Assembly (NCBI RefSeq): GCF_007197885.1
Contig: NZ_VKKG01000003.1
Location: forward strand, 62,001 to 126,000
Reading direction: 5' to 3'
Length of the DNA stretch: 64,000 nt
Source: Tessaracoccus rhinocerotis
Lineage (GTDB): Bacteria; Actinomycetota; Actinomycetes; Propionibacteriales; Propionibacteriaceae
A program made the position numbers and the translations under genes. Position 1 is the stretch's first letter; every line of letters starts with the position of its first letter. A model generated the notes under the pieces. The model saw only the letters and a program-made list of their open reading frames with translations. It was not told where the DNA came from and made no database searches. Of this stretch, positions 58,503 to 64,000 are shown one piece after another.

Positions 58503-58540
58503 TGGTGCGCTCGGCTCCGTCTGCGGTGCCGTCCGCTCCA
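58503..58540. repeat. 38-bp palindromic element, copy C (diverged)
   Basis: Same length and centre (GGCTCCGTCTGCGGTGCC) with a changed left arm (TGGTGCGCTC) and an intact right arm (GTCCGCTCCA). It lies 10 bases from the stop of the HAF-repeat gene and only 23 bases from copy B. Confidence 0.75.
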
Positions 58541-58549
58541 CCGGGCCGG

Positions 58550-60001
58550 TCAGCTGAACTTCACGATGTTGTTGAAGACCCACATGCTCTCGACTGTGTA
58601 GGTGTAGCCGCCGCCGGGTTTGGGTGTGGCGTCGGCCACGCGGGCGAACACGTAGCTCCGACAGCCGTTCTTGCCGGTGGTGGGGGTGTCGCACTCGGTG
58701 CGCCACTTGCGGCCGTCGTCGGCGGTCCACTCGCCCGTGTTGCCCAAGGGGTTCCTGGCCCAGAGGCTGCGTGGGCTCGGGGTGTAGGTGAGGTTGTTGA
58801 AGGCCCAGTCCGTGACGCGGGAGTAGCCGCCGTTCTTGTACTGGACCTGGGTGGCCACGATCTCCGTGCGGCAGCGGGTGGTCCGGGAGTACGGTTCACA
58901 GGCGGTCTTCCAGGCGCGGCCGTTGAACCGGTGGTAGCCGGGTGCGGTGTAGATGGTCTCGGCGGTGCTCGGGGTAGCGATGAAACCGCGGTACGTCCCG
59001 TCGGCAAGACGTGCGGAGCCGACGATCTGGCCCGAGGCGTTGATGCCGTTTACGGAGGTGAGGGTGTAGCCGGCGCGCTGGGCGGCGAAGGCGTTCAGGT
59101 CGTGCACCACGCCGTCGACCCAGACCACCGCCCGGGAGTCGGCGTGGTTCGCGGTGCTCGAGGTACCGGCCAGAGCGCCGGAGTTGTTGATCGCATTGGC
59201 ACAGGCGCTCGGAAATCCGGCGAGTGCGGGCAGCTTCGTGGCTGCTCCGGCGGCGGTGAAGCGGAACGCGTTCTGCACCCCGCCGATGGTCGCGCATCCG
59301 CTCGAGGTGCCGGCGTCGTTCACTGAAGCCAGGTGCGCGGCCGTTGCGCCCGTCGGCAGGGCGAGGAGCTTGCCGACGCCGTCGGTCCAGAGCGCCGGGA
59401 CGGTGGCGCTGCCTGCCTGCGCGGTGCCCACGACGTGGCGACCGTCGTCCGAGATGCCCACGCCACTCGGCGAGGTGGAGCCTGCCGGGTCGGGGAGTGC
59501 GGTCAGGGCGGTCGGGCTGGTGACGGTGAACACCTGGCTCGACGTCGCGTACACGGTGAAGACGGCCTTGCCCGTCTCCGAGATCTGGCCGACCCTGCTG
59601 TAGGCGCCCTCGTGCTGGATCGCGGTGCCGGTGCCGTCGGCGTACCAGAACGTGCTGGGCTGGCCGACGGCCCAGTTGCCGACGATGGTGCCGTCGCCCG
59701 CGACGTCGAGCTGCTGCGACGCCGGGAACTGTGGCGCGAACGCCGTGCCGTGGCCGGTTCGTGACTTCCATAGGGTGGCGTGGCCGCCGCCGTCGATCGT
59801 CAGGCCGGTCGGCTCCGAGGAGCCCACGACGTCGCCCCGGGCGTTGATGCCGGAGGCGTGGGAGTTCGGCAGACCGCCGACGGGCTGGAGCAACATCACG
59901 GCGTACGACGGTGGGGTCGCGGCGTGGGCGGGCTGTGCAGCAAGCACGCTGCCCCCCACGACGAGTGCGCCCGTGGCGCACATGGTAAGGAATCGCTTCA
60001 T
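58550..60001 (-). CDS. Secreted HAF-repeat protein with duplicated Cys-pair C-terminal domain
   Basis: Exported protein of 483 residues. The signal peptide is MKRFLTMCATGALVVGGSVL...AHA. Residues 35 to about 330 carry HAF-type beta repeats (INARGDVVGSS, ISDDGRHVVGTA, INNSGALAGTS, INASGQIVGSARLADG), as in bacterial surface or secreted proteins of unknown function. The last about 130 residues hold two related modules, each with a Trp and a close Cys pair: WKTACEPYSRTTRCRTEIVA and WRTECDTPTTGKNGCRSYVF. The ATG has GGAGG upstream. Its C-terminal 410 bases are almost identical to those of the neighbouring paralogue. Confidence 0.78.
   Translation of the reverse strand: MKRFLTMCATGALVVGGSVLAAQPAHAATPPSYAVMLLQPVGGLPNSHASGINARGDVVGSSEPTGLTIDGGGHATLWKSRTGHGTAFAPQFPASQQLDVAGDGTIVGNWAVGQPSTFWYADGTGTAIQHEGAYSRVGQISETGKAVFTVYATSSQVFTVTSPTALTALPDPAGSTSPSGVGISDDGRHVVGTAQAGSATVPALWTDGVGKLLALPTGATAAHLASVNDAGTSSGCATIGGVQNAFRFTAAGAATKLPALAGFPSACANAINNSGALAGTSSTANHADSRAVVWVDGVVHDLNAFAAQRAGYTLTSVNGINASGQIVGSARLADGTYRGFIATPSTAETIYTAPGYHRFNGRAWKTACEPYSRTTRCRTEIVATQVQYKNGGYSRVTDWAFNNLTYTPSPRSLWARNPLGNTGEWTADDGRKWRTECDTPTTGKNGCRSYVFARVADATPKPGGGYTYTVESMWVFNNIVKFS
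58557..58967. repeat. Direct repeat of about 411 bp, copy 1
   Basis: Encodes the C-terminal domain of the first HAF protein. It is nearly identical, without indels at a constant offset of 1,585 bases, to 60142-60552. Confidence 0.85.
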
Positions 60002-60134
60002 CGGGAGTCCCCCTCCATTGGTAGGTATCCGAGTTAACGCCTATGGGTGGGGGTTTGGTGCACAGTCGCGACAAACTCGTCGCCCGCCGACGGCGTCCAG
60101 CCACCCGTCAGGTGCGTCGCCGGACGGTGGTCGA

Positions 60135-61600
60135 TCAACCGAACTTCACCATGTTGTTGAAGACCCACATGCTCTCGACTGTGTAGGTGTAGCCGCCGCC
60201 GGGTTTGGGTGTGGCGTCGGCCACGCGGGCGAACACGTAGCTGCGGCAACCGTTCTTGCCGGTGGTGGGGGTGTCGCACTCGGTGCGCCACTTGCGGCCG
60301 TCGTCGGCGGTCCACTCGCCCGTGTTGCCCAAGGGGTTCCTGGCCCAGAGGCTGCGTGGGCTCGGGGTGTAGGTGAGGTTGTTGAAGGCCCAGTCCGTGA
60401 CGCGGGAGTAGCCGCCGTTCTTGTACTGGACCTGGGTGGCCACGATCTCCCTGCGGCAGCGGGTGGTCCGGGAGTAGGGCTCGCAGGTCGTCTTCCAGGC
60501 GCGGCCGTTGAAGTCGTGGTAGCCGGGTGCGGTGTAGATGGTCTCGGCGGTACTGGGGGTCGCGATGTAGCCGCGGTTCGAACCGTCCGCTAGCTTGGCA
60601 AGTCCAACGATCTGGCCTGCGGCATTGATGTCCTCTGCGGTCTGAAGGCTGTACCCGGATCGGTTGGGGACGAGGGAGTTCAGTGCACGCGCTTGACCGT
60701 TGACCCACAAGGTCGCCTTCGAACCCGCGTCCCCGACGATCACCCCATCGTTGTTGATCGCCTTGGCGCAGACGTCCGTCGAGCCGGGAAGCGGACTCAG
60801 TTGGCTGGGCTTACCGTCGGCAGCGTAACTCCAGGTTGCCTCGTTCACGTGATACGGCCAGTCATACATGTCGCTGCCGCAGGCAAGGAAGGCCCCGGAG
60901 TCGTTGACGGAAGTGACTCCCAGGAAGTAGCCGTGCGTGGACGATGGAGAGGTGAGTTCGGAAAGCACCCCATCGTCCCAGCGCAGGGGATTCTGCGGCG
61001 CGTACCAGGCGTCTGGGTCGTCCAGGACGGCCCCGGTGACCACACGGCCATTCGGTGAAATGGCTGTCGCGGCGCTTCCCTCAGCATGTGCGGGCAGCGG
61101 CGTCCGCTGGGTGGGGCTGGTGGCGGTGAACGTGTCGCCGGCGACGCTGATGAGAGCCACTCCACTCTCGGAGATCCCATATGCAAAGGCTCCGCCTTCC
61201 CCCTCGCGTTGGATCTTGGTGAGTGTGCCCTGCTCGTACCAGTAGGAGGTGTTGGACGTGGTGGCGTAGCTGTCCCCAGTCATCACGATGACCCCATTGC
61301 CGGAGATGTCCGCCATCCTGACATATGGCCGAGTGGTGGAGTTGATCATGGAACCGATGCCTGAGCGGGCTCTCCAGAGGGTCGCCGCCCCCCTCTATGG
61401 CTCTGGTGACCCACCGAGAAGCCGACGACATCACCGGCGTCGTTGAGCCCAAGCGCCCCTGCGTTGGACTCTCCGGCGGCTGGCTGTAGCAGCATCACCG
61501 AGTACGACGGTGGTTCTGCGGCCTGGGCGGGTTGGGTGGTCAGGATGCTGCTGCTGACGACGAGTGCGCCGGCCGCGCAGGTGGAAAGGAGTCGCTTCAT
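60135..61600 (-). pseudogene. Second HAF-repeat paralogue, frameshifted in a homopolymer
   Basis: The start (MKRLLSTCAAGALVV, signal peptide, then EPPSYSVMLLQPAAG) is at ATG 61600 with GGAGG upstream. At 61388-61393 a run of six G (minus strand) puts the frame out by one: the upstream frame ends at the TGA at 61346, while restoring one G gives ATLWRARSGIGSMINSTTRP and the rest of the protein, matching the intact paralogue (HATLWKSRTGHGT). The downstream frame from 61349 to 60135 is open and ends in the same duplicated Cys-pair domain. Either it is a pseudogene, a phase-variable gene or a sequencing error. The repaired product would have 488 residues. Confidence 0.75.
60142..60552. repeat. Direct repeat of about 411 bp, copy 2
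   Basis: C-terminal domain DNA of the frameshifted HAF paralogue, almost identical to 58557-58967 while the rest of the two genes differs widely. This suggests recent duplication or gene conversion. Confidence 0.85.
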
Positions 61601-61696
61601 CGGGTTCCTCCGGTTCGGGTCACGCCTTGTGGGGGCGCCTTCTCCCGGGATAACGCCGTCGGGGGTGCTGTGGGTGCACAAGGTGCTGGAAATGGT

Positions 61697-61734
61697 TGGA
61701 GCGGACGGCTCCGTCTCCGGTGCTGTCCGCTCCA
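61697..61734. repeat. 38-bp palindromic element, copy D
   Basis: Identical in sequence to copy B over the full 38 bases. It lies between the HAF paralogue start and the endonuclease IV stop. Confidence 0.85.
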
Positions 61735-61754
61735 CCGAGCGTCTGCCAGCCGAA

Positions 61755-62555
61755 TCAGCCGGCCTTGAGTGACTCCTTCAACCATGTGATCTCGGCGGTG
61801 TGCTCGCCCGAGTCGCCGGGGGTCTCGAGGATCACGTTCGCCCCCGCCTCCCGGACGACGTGGAGGAGCAGTTGCGGGTCGATCTTCCCGTGGCCCAGGT
61901 TGGCGTGGCGGTCGGCGCCGGAGCCGGCGTCGTCGCGGGAGTCGTTGCAGTGGACCAGGTCGATGCGGCCGGTGATGGCGCGGATGTCGTCGACGATGGT
62001 CTCCAGGTCCAGGCCGGCGGCGTGGGCGTGGCAGGTGTCCAGGCAGAAGCCCACCATGTCGATGTTGTCCGAACCGGCGATGGCGTCCCAAGTGCGACCG
62101 ATCGCCTCCAACGTTCGAGCCATGGCGTTCGCGCCACCTGCGGTGTTCTCGATGAAGATCGGGACGTCGAGCTTCAGCCCGTCGACCGCCTTCCGCCAGT
62201 TGGTGTAGCCGGCCTCCGGGTCATCGTTCGCGGTCACGTGGCCCCCGTGGACGACGACGCCGCGCGCGCCGGCGACGGCCGCCTCGGTCACCGCCTGTTG
62301 CAGGATCTTGCGCGACGGGATCCGGATCCGGTTGTTCGTGGATGCGACGTTGATCACGTACGGCGAGTGGACGTAGAGCCCGATCCCCGCCTCCTCCGCG
62401 TCAGCCCGGAGTGCCGCGGCGCCGCCGTCGTAGTCCGACGTGGGCTTCTTCCAGCTCTGCGGGTCGCCCAGGAAGATCTGGGCGATGTCCGCACCCCTCG
62501 CGGCCGACTCGACGATGGGGTTCTCGCGGCGTACGTGTCCTCCGAACTGCATCAT
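61755..62555 (-). CDS. nfo: Endonuclease IV (AP endonuclease, deoxyribonuclease IV)
   Basis: DNA-repair enzyme of 266 residues with the Nfo TIM barrel that cuts DNA 5' to abasic sites. Metal-binding motifs are visible in order: GGHVRRENPIVES near the start, YVHSPYVINVAS, VVVHGGHVTAND, IENTAGGANAMA, CLDTCHAHAAGLD, HCNDSRDDAGSGADRHANLG and ILETPGD. All nine metal-ligand regions look present. The frame is open to 62672, but ATG 62555 follows TAGGGT by 7 bases. It is the last gene before the 50-bp tandem array. Confidence 0.92.
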   Translation of the reverse strand: MMQFGGHVRRENPIVESAARGADIAQIFLGDPQSWKKPTSDYDGGAAALRADAEEAGIGLYVHSPYVINVASTNNRIRIPSRKILQQAVTEAAVAGARGVVVHGGHVTANDDPEAGYTNWRKAVDGLKLDVPIFIENTAGGANAMARTLEAIGRTWDAIAGSDNIDMVGFCLDTCHAHAAGLDLETIVDDIRAITGRIDLVHCNDSRDDAGSGADRHANLGHGKIDPQLLLHVVREAGANVILETPGDSGEHTAEITWLKESLKAG

Positions 62556-62562
62556 GCGCACC

Positions 62563-62568
62563 ACCCTA
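62563..62568 (-). promoter_or_regulatory. Putative -10 element for nfo
   Basis: TAGGGT on the minus strand ends 7 bases before the ATG at 62555. Confidence 0.5.
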
Positions 62569-62658
62569 CTTGCGGCGCTCCCTGCGTTCGCCACCGTTTC
62601 GTCGGTTCGCCGACGCCAGAGCGTTGGCAAACCAACACACTGTTGGTGCAACGGCTGG

Positions 62659-62851
62659 TGGGGTCTCGACACGGTCGCGGGGCGACCTACTCGACCGGCG
62701 GGGTGGGGTGGGGTCTCGACACGGTCGCGGTGCGACCTACTCGACCGGCGGGGTGGGGTGGGGTCTCGACACGGTCGCGGGGCGACCTGCTCGACCGGCG
62801 GGGTGGGTGGGGTCTCGACACGGTCGCGGGGCGACCTACTCGACCGGCGGG
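62659..62851. repeat. Four tandem copies of a 50-bp unit in the gene-free stretch 62556-62868
   Basis: The 313-base gap between nfo and the DHA2 exporter gene contains a short unique segment (to about 62655) and four copies of a 50-base unit (last one 49), starting near 62660, 62710, 62760 and 62809. Each reads GGGGTCTCGACACGGTCGCG, then GGGCGACCTACTCGACCGGC and a G-rich joint. Within each is a small GGTCG/CGACC hairpin. Single-base changes occur (G to T at 62731; A to G at 62789). The unit resembles a repeat common in actinobacterial genomes. There is no coding potential here. Confidence 0.85.
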
Positions 62852-62868
62852 GCGCTCGAACCCGGCGG

Positions 62869-64000
62869 CTACTTGCGGGTGGCGGCCAGGTCGAGCAGGA
62901 GGACCGTCGAGAGGTCGTTGGTGGCGTAGCGGAGCTGGTTGACGTCCACGGCCACGTAGTCCTCCGTCACGGAGGGCTCGAATGAGCCCAGCACCTCGGA
63001 GCGGTCCTTGTTCGCGGCCACGCGGACGGCGATCTCCTTGCGGAGGTCGTCGCTGATGACGCCACCCTTCTGGGCGGAGGCCCGGGCCAGCGCCGCGGCG
63101 AACTTCTCGGCGGCCACGATCTCGCGGGCGTCGTCGGAGGCCAGCATCGTAGCGGTCTGGGCGAGGATTGCCTGCCCGGCAGCCAGGTCCCCCTTGCCGA
63201 TGTCGGTGATCGCCTGTCGCAGGAGGGCGCGCTCGGGCCGCTGGCTCTCGCGCAGCAGCAGATCGAGGTGGATGCCGAGGATCCGCTCGCGGGTGCGCAC
63301 GCCCTCGTCGTGGGTGCCGAGTCCGGGAACCACCTCGTCGCTCATGGCGGACTGCCCGAGGGTGTCCAGCAGCTCGATGCGCGCCTCGTCGGCGGTGTTG
63401 ACCGTGTCGGCGAGCGGCTGTGCCTTGATCAAGATGGTGGCGACGAAGGCGACGGCGAGGATCGGCAGGCAGGCCAGGAACACGATGTGCAGCTGGTCGG
63501 CCAGGGCCATGCGGACGGCGTCGAGCACCTCCGGAGGCAGGGCCGCCATGGCCTCGGGGTCGAGGACGGAGCCGGCGTCGATGTGGTCGAGCCGGCTTCC
63601 CATCTGCTCGGCGATCTCGTTGGGGAGGTGGGTGAGGATGGCGGCGGCGAGTCCACCGGTCATGATCGAGCCGAAGATGGCGATGCCGACGGTGGAGCCG
63701 ACGTTGCGGAAGAACTGGATCGACGCGGTGCCGACGCCGAGGTCGCGCCGGGACACGGCGTTCTGCACGACGAGCGTGTACAGCTGCATCGCCAAGCCGA
63801 GTCCGGTGCCGAACACAGCCATCGCGAGGGTGAGCTGGAGCCTGCTGGATTCGACGTCGAGGCGCAGCAGCAGCCCGATTCCGGCCATCATGACCAGGAC
63901 GCCGAGCAGCATGATCTCCTTGTACCGGCCCCATTTCGTCACGAGCACGCCGGCGACGATGCCGAGCCCGATCATGCCCAGCATCAGCGGGAGCAGGATC
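62869..64000 (-). CDS. DHA2-type MFS drug exporter, 5' end outside window
   Basis: C-terminal 377 codons of an MFS permease. The visible helices include LMLGMIGLGIVAGVLVTKWG, YKEIMLLGVLVMMAGIGLLL, LTLAMAVFGTGLGLAMQLYT and GIAIFGSIMTGGLAAAILT, with the DHA2-like loop QNAVSRRDLGVGTASIQFFR. After the last helix (LPILAVAFVATILI) comes a cytoplasmic tail of about 165 residues, unusual for DHA2 exporters, rich in helical acidic/basic sequence and ending VNQLRYATNDLSTVLLLDLAATRK. The 5' part with the first half of the transporter lies beyond base 64000, so no start can be chosen. Confidence 0.82.
   Translation of the reverse strand, partial: ILLPLMLGMIGLGIVAGVLVTKWGRYKEIMLLGVLVMMAGIGLLLRLDVESSRLQLTLAMAVFGTGLGLAMQLYTLVVQNAVSRRDLGVGTASIQFFRNVGSTVGIAIFGSIMTGGLAAAILTHLPNEIAEQMGSRLDHIDAGSVLDPEAMAALPPEVLDAVRMALADQLHIVFLACLPILAVAFVATILIKAQPLADTVNTADEARIELLDTLGQSAMSDEVVPGLGTHDEGVRTRERILGIHLDLLLRESQRPERALLRQAITDIGKGDLAAGQAILAQTATMLASDDAREIVAAEKFAAALARASAQKGGVISDDLRKEIAVRVAANKDRSEVLGSFEPSVTEDYVAVDVNQLRYATNDLSTVLLLDLAATRK

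Noticed and set aside
62659-62851. Possible CRISPR array (four repeats)
   Set aside because: The repeats are directly tandem without unique spacers, and no cas gene is near.

Overview
The window is 64 kb of GC-rich (about 70% by eye) bacterial chromosome. It points to an actinobacterium, most likely in the Propionibacteriaceae. The strongest clue is a gene of about 1,113 codons for the pyrophosphate-type phosphoenolpyruvate carboxykinase known from Propionibacterium. It comes with pyruvate phosphate dikinase plus its regulatory kinase, a membrane pyrophosphatase, and actinobacterial marker genes (DUF6049, DUF5318, a cca/murJ neighbourhood, GT87 mannosyltransferases). No rRNA, tRNA, phage, transposase or CRISPR array was seen. 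Many genes start 6-8 bases after a TAnnnT hexamer, the pattern of leaderless transcripts common in actinobacteria.

Layout. 1-7.2 kb: cca, DUF6049 and murJ on the minus strand (murJ runs off the left edge), interrupted by an oppositely oriented apionolactonase-like gene. 7.4-14.2 kb (plus strand): secreted M23 peptidase, MscS channel, a 74-bp tandem repeat with hairpins, DUF5318, class A penicillin-binding protein, GT87-like membrane protein. 14.3-18.5 kb (minus): catalase and its Fur/PerR-type regulator behind a palindromic box, then a FemX/alanine-racemase-fold pair. 18.6-23.3 kb: a second GT87 enzyme, a DUF4282 protein, a divergent membrane pyrophosphatase. 23.4-27.0 kb: PPDK regulatory protein and PPDK. 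27-34 kb: esterase, pentapeptide-like protein, PfkB kinase, beta-CASP hydrolase, membrane glycosyltransferase-like protein, DUF6518-like protein, YaaA.

34-44 kb is the accessory heart. A GntR regulator faces an operon encoding a DapA-family aldolase, a complete TctCBA tripartite tricarboxylate transporter and a sialidase-fold protein. A perfect 20-bp palindrome sits on the operon's predicted transcription start. After a hemerythrin and an MFS exporter comes a decayed second locus: an acetaldehyde dehydrogenase fused by deletion to a transporter tail, an IclR regulator lacking its DNA-binding domain, and an intact second DapA-family aldolase paralogous to the first.

44-57.4 kb is central metabolism and lipids: VanZ-like protein, PPi-PEPCK, a DUF559/AbiEi-type protein, a three-gene cassette (SDR, PlsC-type acyltransferase, alkyl-DHAP synthase-like flavoprotein) that looks like an ether-lipid module, pta-ackA, and divergent aspA. 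57.4-64 kb is repeat-rich: four copies of a 38-bp palindromic element, a second DUF559-type protein, two secreted HAF-repeat paralogues sharing an almost identical C-terminal domain (one broken by a frameshift in a homopolymer), endonuclease IV, a four-copy 50-bp tandem array, and the 3' part of a DHA2 drug exporter.

Taken together, phosphoenolpyruvate, pyruvate, oxaloacetate and PPi are linked by PPi-PEPCK, PPDK and the PPase, while Pta-AckA and AspA give acetate and fumarate. This fits a fermentative or facultative propionibacterial metabolism.
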